This document shows positions 24,860 through 36,200 of a stretch of 64,000 nt of DNA, in pieces. This DNA comes from Chrysaora quinquecirrha (lineage: Eukaryota; Cnidaria; Scyphozoa; Semaeostomeae; Pelagiidae). Position 1 is the first letter of the stretch; each line of letters opens with the position of its first letter. The notes under the pieces were generated by a model. It searched no databases and was not told the DNA's origin. It worked only from the letters and a program-made list of their open reading frames with translations. A program made the translations under genes and the position numbers. The stretch spans positions 62,001-126,000 of the forward strand of contig JACTAT010000276.1 of the NCBI GenBank assembly GCA_014526335.1. The letters are read 5' to 3'.

Positions 24860-25795
24860 TTGAAAGAAAGAACCATTTGCTAAAACCGCGAAACTACGAA
24901 TTAATTGTGTTTTTTGATAGAGGATAAGATTTAATTCATATCATAAGTCGCTCAGATTCTCATTTGCAATTCAATAGTTTCTGACGATGACCGCTTCTTC
25001 TGAAGGATTCGAAAACGGAACAGCAAGTAAGGCTGTCAATCAAATATTTCATGAATGACAATTCATAATTAACATCTTGCATAAATATTTAGCAGCAATG
25101 TTTGAGTTTTTGGATTGCTGCGAAGCAGTTCTGTGTAAAGCACAAGTAAATAAATCAACATGAAAACGTGTTTGAGTTGGGAAATATTTGTCTGACAATA
25201 GCATCGGAGGATCGAGCAATACGTGAGATGGCGAAAGGGGGCGAAAGGGCACGAAAGGGCAATGTCAAGCTTCACAGATGGCGCGGCGCTTTGTCTAGGC
25301 ACTTCAGAGGGTAGTTAAGGGACCATAGGCCCTATCTACACGAGAGCCTAGAATTTGCCCAAACCAGCGGGTTACATTTGCCCAATGCCAAATTCCTTTC
25401 AATCTGCCTAATATATAAGGACATTTTCCTCAGTATGTCCCAGCAGGATAGTTAGTAGCTCACTTTGACATGACATGTTATCTGTCAGCAATAGTTGAGT
25501 GATCTAACAAACAAGGTCGGTGGTCGACCGTAATTCTTTTACTTTATTCTGTACTCTGAGGTCGACGCGTTGAAAAATGGCTGGATTTCGAAGATTTGTA
25601 AACGCAAATTTTACTAACAACGACGATTTATATGATGATTCTCAAGACCCAGATATACACATATACACATATACACTGGCAACTTTCTTACATTCTTCTA
25701 CAGATTATGCCAATTAGCACCTTGATGCGCAGTGTACATGGTCGATTTTAGGAAATTTTCCTTAATTTTTTCACAAGTAAGGATCAAAGGGCCGA
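24860..25795. other. lectin gene upstream region
   Basis: This is the presumed 5' flank and promoter of the minus-strand lectin gene; no TATA box was pinned down. A 46-codon plus-strand frame (25577-25717, starting MAGFRRFVNANF) is too short and unsupported to call as a gene. Confidence 0.3.
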
Positions 25796-25803
25796 CCAAT
25801 TAA

Positions 25804-26637
25804 GGGCATACAGTAAAATCGGGACCCTAGGACCATAGGACCATAGGACCCTTAAGTACTAACACCAGATAGGACCACTAAGTACTAACACCAGATAGGA
25901 CTCTTAAGTACTAATTCCACATAAGATCGGAGGGTCATCACCATTTTAAAACAATAGCGCGTGTCATCAGCCTGTCGTAGCTACTACACCTTCGGCTGTT
26001 CATGCAACCGCTCAAAAAGCAACTAGGGCTGGACTGACCTTAAAGTTAAGCAAGTTGAGGGTTCAATTGAATCACTGCAAGCAACTAAGAAGACAAACAA
26101 CCAAGTTGCAGCATTCAAAATATAAAAATTTACATTGCATTCCATTGTTCATAGTTTTCATTTTCGTCTTTTGATGTGATTTTATATTTTACAACTCGAA
26201 AAAATCATTGAAGGCCTAACAGTTGATTATTTTCACTCGGAAAGTCAGGATTGCTTGTTAGGTATAAAAATGTTAAGCAACTTTTAAGCAACTATGAGGG
26301 CTGAAATGTCCAAAATTTAAGCAACTTTGAGGGCTGGACAAAAGTTGCCTAAAATAAACCTTATTAAAAAAACAGTGTAATGGAAGTACTACGTACGCAT
26401 TTGAACTTGCAGTTGACGGAAGTCCTGAGGTACCCAGCATGAACAGCCGAAGGTGTAGTAGCTACGACAGGCTGATGACACGCGCTATTGTTTTAAAATG
26501 GTGATGACCCTCCGATCTTATGTGGAATTAGTACTTAAGGGTCCTATCTGGTGTTAGTACTTAGTGGTCCTATCTGGTGTTAGTACTTAAGGGTCCTATG
26601 GTCCTATGGTCCTAGGGTCCCGATTTTACTGTATGCC
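25804..26637. mobile_element. foldback DNA element with about 200-bp terminal inverted repeats
   Basis: The left arm (25804-26005) and right arm (26437-26637) are almost perfect inverted copies. They start GGGCATACAGTAAAATCGGG and include tandem TAAGTACTAACACCAGATAG words. Both ends are flanked by CCAATTAA (25796-25803 and 26638-26645), an 8-bp target duplication, as in hAT-like elements. The 430-bp centre has no transposase. Superfamily assignment is inference from duplication length. Confidence 0.85.
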
Positions 26638-26645
26638 CCAATTAA

Positions 26646-27708
26646 GTTGGGGATGCTCGAGAGCATCCCTTATTTTCTTATTTCTGTCAGCGCGGATTAA
26701 CACTGTCGTCGTGTGTGTCTGATCGTTCTTATAAGTTCTGATTTTTTCTATCGTTCATTCGTTCATTGCTGTATTTGTATCAATTGAACAAAAAGCGAAA
26801 TGTCTGACGAAGAATTTTTAGTGTTTTTATTAATCTGTGCTTTTTTTATTAGAAAAAAATCGACAACGTACGTTACATACATAGAATGATAGTTTTTGCT
26901 TATGCGTTTATGGAGTTACGAAATTCACAGTTACGGCAAGGGGCAAGTCAATTTTCTCAAAATGCATATCAGTGTGCCGATCTAAACACAAGCAAACATC
27001 TTTATCCTGAGTATTGGTAGCACTGAGCACTGAACAAAAATACTATGATGACTTTTCGGAGTTTTTATAAGAGAAAATCGCATCAACACAAATAAACAGA
27101 TCTGTCATCATGGATTAAAGTAATGGACAGTTGTTACAGCAAAAAAGTAAGAAGGAAACTGAAGAATTTAGCATTTGCTGGAATGTTTCCTACTGTTTTA
27201 AGAAAAATCAAGTGCTAGTGTATATGGTCCCTAAGGGGGGATCGGGATTACGAATCACGAGGATAAAGATGTTTGCCATACCCTCTTTCACGTTTCTCGA
27301 TAAAAAAACACAGCATGGTGAATCACGTTTCTCAAAATACCGTTTACCACCATCACTTCAGTTCGCGTTTCGACTATAGTACTCAGCTCAGAGAATCTTT
27401 AAAAGTGGTCTCCAAAGTCTTCAAAGTTTCGTTCGCTGTTTTCAAAGTTAATTTTTTAAAAAAATTTAAGTTGCTTGCTTTTGAAGATGCATCTACAGCA
27501 CATTCGCATTTTTATGGATGACGCGACGCCGACGAATGATGAAACCGAGAAACCGAGCAAAATGACAAGATGTTTTTATCGCACTTTGTTTCTAAGCGTA
27601 AAATAGAGCAAAAGCACAGTATCTTGTCATGTTTTGGGTTGGGTCTATTTCAGCCTTCCCTTATCCCCCAAAAATGATGTGCAGTGAAAAATAATCATAC
27701 ACCCAATA
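26646..27708. other. spacer, no gene seen
   Basis: AT-rich spacer between two DNA elements. Short overlapping frames at 27131-27521 have no recognisable protein features. Confidence 0.35.
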
Positions 27709-28112
27709 CACGCTTTTTTTTTATAAGGAACCACTTTATAAGGAACCTACATGTAGAAGGCCCGAAAATTTAAAGAACTTATACTACTAAAGAGAAAATC
27801 ATTAAGGAACTTTTGAATGTTGAATACTTTTATCACTGCAAATAATCAAGAATTAGAAAGCCGGTTCCATTCATTTGCAGTCGAAAATCACATAAATTGT
27901 ACGTTAAGCATGTATCCAATGTTTCTTTGAGTAGTCTCGAGCTTTGCTCACATGCAAATGTCTCTCTTTTATTGTTAAGACCACTGTATGTGCAGTTAAA
28001 ATTAAGGAACTATTAAGGAACTTTTGGAACTACAATTGGCTCAAAAGAAGCCCAAAAATAAGCAACTTTAAGAACTAGGCCTTGAGGTAGGTTCCTTATA
28101 AAAAAAAGCGTG
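27709..28112. mobile_element. MITE, subfamily A
   Basis: 404 bp, flanked by TA (27707-27708, 28113-28114), in the same orientation as the copy in the LINE and very similar to it over its full length. Confidence 0.85.
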
Positions 28113-28710
28113 TACCCATTCAATACCTCAACTTTCATAACACTACAGTGTAACTGCAATCTCCTGAAGGAAAATCAATCTAATTTGGACTTGTTATACT
28201 GTGACTGTATAATATGCTGTAACCATTTACCAATTTAGGAATGAACAGCAGAGTAGGCTGAAAGGCTTGTAAAAAGGCCCCTATGATACTAGGGCCAACG
28301 GATTACTGAACATGAGCCAAATGCCTTGAAAATTCTGCCCAGTGACTTATCTATGAATCCTTTTGTTTGAAAAGACTGGCATACACATCCTTTCATTGGC
28401 TCAGTCTGAAGAGTTTTCAATTTGCTCTTTACAAGCAGGTTAAAGATCTAGCAGCTCAAATGAGCTGGTGTTGACTTTAATCTTGGAAAGGTGAACATAT
28501 CATTTTTGTCTAGGAGAAAAGATTTCTCAAAATACAAACAGCACAAAAACCCTAACACTATCCCTGTTACCCAGACCCTAATCTTGCAAAGCCCTGTGGC
28601 TACACCACACACTAAACTGCACTCTAGCAGGAGAGAAGAAAAATCAAATCATAATATCCTCTTCTGGGTAATACCAATCTATTTTATGCAGCTCAGATCA
28701 AAGTGACTTA
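28113..28710. other. 3' flank of NAA10, no gene seen
   Basis: No protein features are visible. On the minus strand it is the NAA10 3' region, with ATAAAA words but no clear AATAAA close to the stop. Confidence 0.35.
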
Positions 28711-29280
28711 TCAACAAATTTTAAGGTCATCCATTTTTTCCTTTATGCTATCGCTTTCTTCTTTACAGCTCTCATCTTCTTTTGAAATATCATCTGCAAT
28801 GAGTGCTTCTTCCATTGGTAAATTCATCAAATCTCTTCTCATGGCATACGCATCTTCACCATCAGCATAATACTTTGGCTCAATTTCATGAATATCGAAC
28901 TTCAGTGAAGTCTTGTAAAGTTTTAAAGCCGCTCTGTTGCTTTTTCTCACATGTAATGAGACATACTTAGCAGCAAAGTTCTCCACCATTGCTCTTGCAG
29001 CTTGCTCCATCAATTTCCTTGCAAGGCCTAGCCTTCTATGTGATCTCTTGACAGCTAAGGATGTAATATGTCCATGTACAATTTCATCTGGTTCTTCTTC
29101 CATTTTAGCGAGCACATACCCTACAATCTTTCCATTCTCATCTTCAGCAACATAGGAGAGCTGGGGCCAAGATAGGCCATGATATAAATAGTATTTCATT
29201 TGGTAGTTTTCAGGCAAGCAAAGAAGATTGCAGTGTTGCATGTTCATCAGGTCCTCAGGCGTAGCACATCTGATATTCAT
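28711..29280 (-). CDS. NAA10: N-alpha-acetyltransferase 10, catalytic subunit of NatA, single exon
   Basis: A 189-codon intact frame is closely similar to animal NAA10/ARD1. From residue 1 it reads [20 protein letters not shown], then [20 protein letters not shown], the acetyl-CoA loop [10 protein letters not shown] (residues about 81-90) and [18 protein letters not shown] near 134-151. NatA acetylates Ser/Ala/Thr/Gly N-termini of nascent chains together with the NAA15 scaffold. The acidic C-terminal tail is shorter than in human NAA10 (235 residues). Vertebrate NAA10 has several introns and here there is none, so this is either a retrogene (as NAA11 is in mammals) or an intron-loss locus. 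No stop or frameshift is present, so it is probably functional. It is head-to-head with AP4M1. Confidence 0.93.
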   Translation of the reverse strand: MNIRCATPEDLMNMQHCNLLCLPENYQMKYYLYHGLSWPQLSYVAEDENGKIVGYVLAKMEEEPDEIVHGHITSLAVKRSHRRLGLARKLMEQAARAMVENFAAKYVSLHVRKSNRAALKLYKTSLKFDIHEIEPKYYADGEDAYAMRRDLMNLPMEEALIADDISKEDESCKEESDSIKEKMDDLKIC

Positions 29281-30209
29281 GATGATTCTTCAAGAAAGAA
29301 CAATCAAACTTTAACTTTATTATGCTGGAAGATTCCTCCAAATCTTCTTGAAACAACACCAGCCCCAAAATAATCAACTGGCAGCGACCATCTGAGTCCT
29401 TTCCTTTCTTTCTCCTTGCGTCCTTGCGTTTTTTTCTTTTTTTCTTTTTCTTTTTCTTTTCTTTTTTCGTGCAATCGAGGTTGTACACCCGAAAGAGACA
29501 AGAAAACGGGAAGTTGGATTTAAATTAAATTGAATGTTGAATTGTTTGATGCACTGCATCTGATGAAAATGAAACAAGTCAATTAGGTATAAATGCTTTT
29601 TTAACTGTTTATCAGTTTATTCTTTTATTAGTTGAAGAATTTTTGTAAATAGACAGTTTCTGTCATTCTTTCTGTGTCACTTAAAAGTTGATTAGTCTTC
29701 TGATCTTTGGTACATACAAGGCCGTAAATTTTTAGACACCCACATCCAGATGTTCAGGTCAACTCTCCCCACTACCAACTCGCCCCGCCTTAACATGGTC
29801 AAGTCAGACCTCTTTCAAGTCATGTTGCCCCACGTGTTCATACAACTCACCCCATCTCTCAAGTCAACCCGCCCCACCATTAAATAAAAATGTGAATTTA
29901 TCAGTGTGATGAAAGGGGGTTTGGAAGTGGAGCCCCCAACTTTAAACATTTATAGTTGAGTGGGGGCAAGTTGACTTTTGAGATTGGGCAAGTTGACTTT
30001 GAAGGTGGGGCAAGTTGACTTTTAAATTGGGGCAAGTTGACCTAAAAGTGGGGCAAGTTGGCAATGGGGCGAGTTGGTAGTGGGGCAAGTTGACTAGAAA
30101 CCATCCAGATACAACAGCCAAAGCAAACACCGAGATTGACATCGCAGTGTTTCTTTGCCTTTCGAGTCAAGAGTAACATGTTCATGGATGAAGCCGATAA
30201 ACAAAGAAG
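29281..30209. promoter_or_regulatory. shared upstream region of divergent NAA10 and AP4M1
   Basis: 929 bp separate the two start codons, so a bidirectional promoter is plausible (inference). It contains a pyrimidine-rich run at 29420-29467. It also contains an imperfect inverted repeat (about 29744-30111) built from repeated GGGGCAAGTTGACTTTT-like words on the right and their complements on the left. No TATA box was identified. Confidence 0.4.
29744..30111. repeat. imperfect hairpin of GGGGCAAGTTGAC words
   Basis: The right half carries seven or so copies of GGGCAAGTTGAC-like words. The left half carries complementary GTCAACTCTCCCC and CAACTCGCCCCG words. ATCCAGAT closes both outer ends. It may be a small foldback element. 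Confidence 0.55.
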
Positions 30210-33200
30210 ATGCTTTCACAGTTCTTTATCCTGTCTACACGTGGTGATACATTGATATTCAGAGACTGTATCCTTTACCCAGTGGAAAGAAATTGATCAT
30301 AGAAATTGAACCCTACTGGTCTATTTTCTCTTTCTATTGTTCTATATTGTTTTCTATTGTTTTACTTGTGCTCAATACTGTGCACAAGAATTCACTTTTC
30401 CATACTGGAGTCTTTGCTCATTCCACCATGTCAGTGTTGTTCTCTTGCTTACTACCTATATATCAGGGGGCATTCTGTGTTACCGTCATGCCTGACAATA
30501 GGCCAACCAAATCAGACTTCATGTCAAGAGAAACAATAAATCTATTGTTTTATAATTGAAATAATAGTCCAGGCTATTGCCTTTTGAAAGATCCATGCCA
30601 GTACGCCCATAAAGTTTCAAACTCCACACTGGAGATCTCTGGTGTAGGCTACATGGCATGAACACTGGCCTTTATTGAGAAAATGTTATGAGAAATGTTT
30701 TTGTTTTGTGATTGAATGGTTAACAGAAACAAAGATATGCCAACATATGCCAAGATTCCACCTTAGCTAGATTTAGTTCGTGGTGATGTGGTCAAAGGCA
30801 CAGCTGAGATATTCTTCCGAAAAATCAGTTCACAAAGGGAAGATCAAGCAAGTCCAATATTTGTAAGTCTTGAGCTTCTTTCTGTTGTCATATTTTCATG
30901 CCTCTATCTAGAACACATATATTCATGCTGTGGCGTCGTGGTGTAATCCAGCTGACTCATGGTGTCAGAAGCTCAGTGTGTGTTCAGGGTTCGAGCCAGC
31001 CACGGTAGCGTCACGGCCAGGGTCGAGGACTCGATTAGTTAACCTACTACTGAGATCCTAGGGACTGGCGCTAAAACACCATTTCACCTTCACCTTCACC
31101 ATGCCTTTATCTCCTACGAGTTCAAAGTTAAACCTCAGTAAACCCAATCAAAGTTAAATCCCAGAAATTCCAGTCAAAAGCTTTGAGCAATTTTAAATCA
31201 TGTAGTCATCATAGCAGGCCTTGCAATTCCTATGTAAGACTGCCAGTGATAACTTGTTATTACAGCAATATTGTTATTAGTAGCAATAAGTAATGAACTA
31301 AATACTTGAAATGTTGCTGCTGATTTGCAAGCTTGCATTCCTTACTTTGCAACAATTCTGTAAGATATCTGTGTATAGAAGCAACAACATCTTCTTCTCA
31401 ACCCTGTCACATTCAATATAAACTTCAAGATGTTGAACTTCACCAAGTGCATTTTCGCCACTCTAGTGTCTCTTTACCTTCTGTATTAAAACACTTTTAC
31501 AAGCTAATTTATAGATCAACTACTACGAACTGTATAATAATGATCATTTCTTCTCCCGTTTATTTGACACATAGGAAGAATTTGATTGTTAAAACCCGTT
31601 TTTCTCAAAAAATGTATCCACTCTGTTTTAAACCAGCAACTTAATGCTTTTCTGAAGTCAATGAAAATCATGAATACTGGCAATTATTATTCGTCAGAGT
31701 TACGTCAGAATTTATCCTACTTCATCGGAAGAAACAAACGTGTTCTTGGATAAACAAACGTGGGATGAACTGCAGGAAACTGTGACGAATCAAGATGAAT
31801 TACGATCAGTTAGAATACACAATTTTCATATGATCTTGCTTGTTTTCATAATTCAAAATCTTTTGATTGATCGTAGACGCATTCTATTTTTCTTTCAGAA
31901 TGTCGAAAATATACAATTCATCTTCATAAAAAAGTTTGGCTTATACTTTGTAACAACTACAAAGTTTAACATTGGTCCAACTTATGTCATTGAACTTCTA
32001 AACAGGTAAAATACTGTCTTTTGCTTAAAAACTAGAAACTTAGTTATTTATTTAGAAATCACGGAGATATAACGATACACGCTATTTTTATAAGAACACT
32101 TGGCTTCGCTTTTAGCCTGCCTGTTCCTTGTTTTTGAAACGATTTTTCACCATCTATCACCCCCTAGGCCCCTACTCTTCCCAAAAACATGTTTAAACTA
32201 GCTACGTTTCCGGGCAAGGGCTTCACGCTAGTGCGTATGCTTTTGCGTATCTCAAATAGCTTCGGAGATAGCAAATAATTTTGACTTAAATTTCATCCTT
32301 GTGTTTCTTAATCCTTGGCCAAACGTCGCCAACATTAGACCCAACATTTTGCCGATGGTTTTGCAAATTGGCTGCTGTTGGGACAGGGGTGGCTAAACGT
32401 AGCCAACGGGGGCTTTATAACAGCTGTTCTTATGAAAACAGTGCAGGGACACACTCGGCCACACTGCGCTTAAGTTTCTTTCAACGCGTCCGTTGTTTGA
32501 CTTGTTTTTCTTGTTTGCCCCGTGATTTTGGACACTGTAGTTGTTAATGGACTCTGGACAAAGAAACAAAGCGTTGTAACAATGCTGTTTGTAAATAATG
32601 AAAGCAGTCACATATCACAGAGTACCCAGTTGTTATGAAAGGATATAACGGAGTTAATGCACCTTTGGCCTCGGCCATGACACTACGTGATTGTATTTCC
32701 TTACCTTTCCATTCTATCAAATATTCAGTCAATTCAATTTGTTTTGTTTGATCGGAGAGGTTATACTTTCTCTTTTGTTTCAAATGACAGCAGACATAGC
32801 TTTTGTTTAACCAATAAACCTTGAGAACCCTTAGCCATGTGATGCTTTCAGACTTTTTCTGATTTGTTAGTGTGCTTGACTTTTAGCCTCTCGCACGAGG
32901 TAACCTCAGCCTTGGTTCATCCAAGACTTTCCGTTCCTTATTTCCTTAATATCTTTACTCTTCTCAGTGAAACTAATGCTGTCTTCCCTTTTGTAGAGTA
33001 TCAAATATCTGCAAAGACTATTGCGGCATACTAAATGAAGAATCTATAAGATGCAATTTCACATTGATATATGAAATACTTGACGAAGTATTGGTAAGAA
33101 TCCCAGCTGAACATATACAACTTTATCTGTTTTGAAATTTGTCTTCCAGAATTAGGAAATTACTGCATAGGGGAAGTGGACATTATTTTTCAATAGGCGA

Positions 33201-36200
33201 CATATATAATAATAACAATAATATAATAAATCAACAACATGACAGTGAAAAACTGTTGGTTTTTAAATATGTCCTGCCAGTAACACTCAAACTTTCATTT
33301 GATTGAAAATAGTAAACCGCTGGTTCTTCATTTTACGTGAAAATTCTAATAAAATAGTCAGCCTTTAGTACAAGCTTAGTCAACCTTTTGAAGCAAAAAT
33401 TTATTGGTTTCATAGCAGAGCAAGCTAGTAGACCTTTTCAACGAAAGAATGTGACAATGGAACTTTCTAGATATAGATTTTATGGCAGCAAATTCGTATC
33501 GAGCAGCCAAAGTTTAGTGTAGATGCGAAGTTTCGCCATCTTAGCGCTTGTTATCGATTTTATGAGCCTTCAAATTTGACGATTTTGCAAGGGCTAAGAC
33601 CATTCGGGGTATAAACTGTCACCCCTAGTTACCTTTCACCGTCAAAGCCCTTGTAGAATAAGAAAGTCTTAAACACTCATAAAATCAGCAGTACCAACCA
33701 GTGCTAGTACAGTGAATTGATGACCTAGACTAAGTTCTACATGATTTGTACGATTTTAGCATCGAAAACACGATATCTTGAAATACCTTGTGGCCTTTCG
33801 ACGAAAAGGTCTATTCCTTAGCTTATGCTTTACAACGAAGTTGTGAATAGAAGGTAGCATATCCTGTGTTTTGAATATTTCAGTTGCTTTATCAGTGTGT
33901 CAAATTTGCTTCGCTTTTCATTATTTTAGGATTATGGCTATCCACAAACAACTTCAACTGAAAAACTCAAATCATTCATTTTCAATGACGTTCATCTAAT
34001 AGAGGAAACAGAAAATCTTTCTAGCCAAGCGACTGGACCAAATATTGTAAGTCATTTGGCTTATGTTTTAACACCAAGAGTTCTTCTTTTGAATTCAAGC
34101 AAAGTTTGGTTTAGCTATGCATTCTTTCGGTTTGCATTGTCTAGCTTCTTTGCTTTGCTTGACTATTGCTGTAAATGCCTCAAACTCTACCTGTGTTGGT
34201 TCGCAAAGTCAGTAAGAAGAAAATACACATTGAATTTTTCATTGTCGCTGTCCGGAACAATTGACCCTATTTTGCACTATTGCATAGTACACGCTTTTTA
34301 TAAAGAACTTAGCTCAAGGCCTTGTTTTTGGACTTCTTGATTTAATTGTAGTTCCAAAAGTTCCTTAACAGTTCCTTAATTTTAACTGCAAATTCAGTGT
34401 CATGACTATACAGAGACACTTGAATTTAAGCGAAGCTGGAAACTACTCAAGGAAACATTAAATGCGTAACTTGCAATTTATGTGACTTTTGCGATAGGAT
34501 TTCTTGAACTTAAAATGAAAAATGTACAAGTAATATGATAGCCAATTGCGTTTGAGTAGTACAAAACTTGAAAGTTGCGATGAACGGGAAACATTCTCGG
34601 GCGTACATACTCGGGCAAACCGTGTTTATCGCAATTTTGATAGCCAATTATGCATGCAGTATTAAGTTCAGAAGTGTTAAAGAAATTATATAGGTGAGAG
34701 TAAAAATACCTCTATCGAATTGCTGAGAAATTTTCAGTCCAGGATATCTGCCATAATGTTTTGGTAGCCAAATATAGCTATCTCATGTTGAAGTTTAACT
34801 GGGGGATCTACTTTTCCTTTCCAGAATCTGTCGAATTTGATAAAATCGTACCATGTTGCATTTCCTTGCTTCTGTTTTGTGAGATATGTTTCGTTGATAA
34901 TATTGCGATTTTTATTTGAATGTGCAGTGCTATTAGAATTGGTATTTATGTAATCTTGAATGGCTGTTTAAATACCTCAATCTTGTAGTTTGGGACTGAA
35001 AAACTCACTCTTCCAAGCACTGCTTCAAATTTATCTGTTCAATCAAGTTCAAAGGTATTTATTACAGCATTTTGATAATCTTGATATCTTTCATTTAAGA
35101 GCTTTGTCCATGATCTTGTAATTTCATTGGTAAAGATTTGGCTCATCGTAGTACACGTTTTTTTTTTATAAGAACAAAGTATATAAGAACATAAGGCTTC
35201 AGAGGCTGAAAAGTTTAGAACATGCTAAGAACATTACAAGGCTTTGTGAAGCTAGAAACAAATTAGAATTTACTTTCTTGTGGCGCTGTCCTGTTCTCCA
35301 CTCTAGAAAACAGGCGAACTATCAATCATTGTAACTATATGTGAAATTTTTACATGTGCGTCCCTTTTCGTAGCAACTATCACCTAATTTGAAAAACAAC
35401 AGCTTTTAAAAAGCAAGGAAATTAAGAACATTTTAAGAACATTTTGAGCCTTGAAACCGAAAAATTAAGAACATTGCATGGCTTTCTCCAAGTTCAGTGT
35501 TCTTATAAAAAAAAAACGTGTAATAGAAATCATCTGTCCTGATCTTGTATCTTCCTGTTTGTCGCTACCATGTTTATCCTGTGCAAAATGTCACAAAGTA
35601 TTTAGGCCCTTGTAGTTAGTTAGTTTCATTCATTCAGGTATTATTTTCTTAAGTTGTAATTTTGCATATCATTAACTGTACTTTAGGTATCCCCGTGCGT
35701 CATAGGAGGTATCATGTTGTGCTAGTTGACGTTAGATCATTCCCTGTCGTTTGTTTAGGTTATGGGTGCGGGTTTTTCCCAGCATTGTGTAGGACTACTC
35801 ATAGCTTAGTCATCGTTTTCCCATAGCTTTTGCCTAGCATTTTACGTTGTTTGTCGCTATTTTCTGTTTACTTCTTATCATTATTCAGCCTAGCCCTTCC
35901 TTTTATTTGTTATCACTTGCTTATTCTTACGTTAATGTATAACTAATTTTAGACTTGCTTCGGATATATATACAGCTTGTAATTTAGTTGAAAGGGGTTG
36001 AAATCAGTTGAACTTATAGTAAGCTAGAGAAAGCTTTATCTCTCTTGGTGTCTGCGTTGGGCATAAAACCATGCCACTTGGGTCTGTGACAAAAAGTAAC
36101 CCAGGTTGAACCCGGGAACGAGACGGTTTCAATAAACCCGGATTCAAACCGGGCTAGTTGCGTGTACACTATCAAAAATCTAAGCTGGGTTAGCTTAACC

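Noticed and set aside
25577..25717. 46-codon frame MAGFRRFVNANF as a small gene
   Set aside because: Short, no recognised features, and it ends just before a foldback element.
30928..31010. tRNA gene
   Set aside because: A B box is present but no cloverleaf can be formed; the tail and body fit a SINE better.
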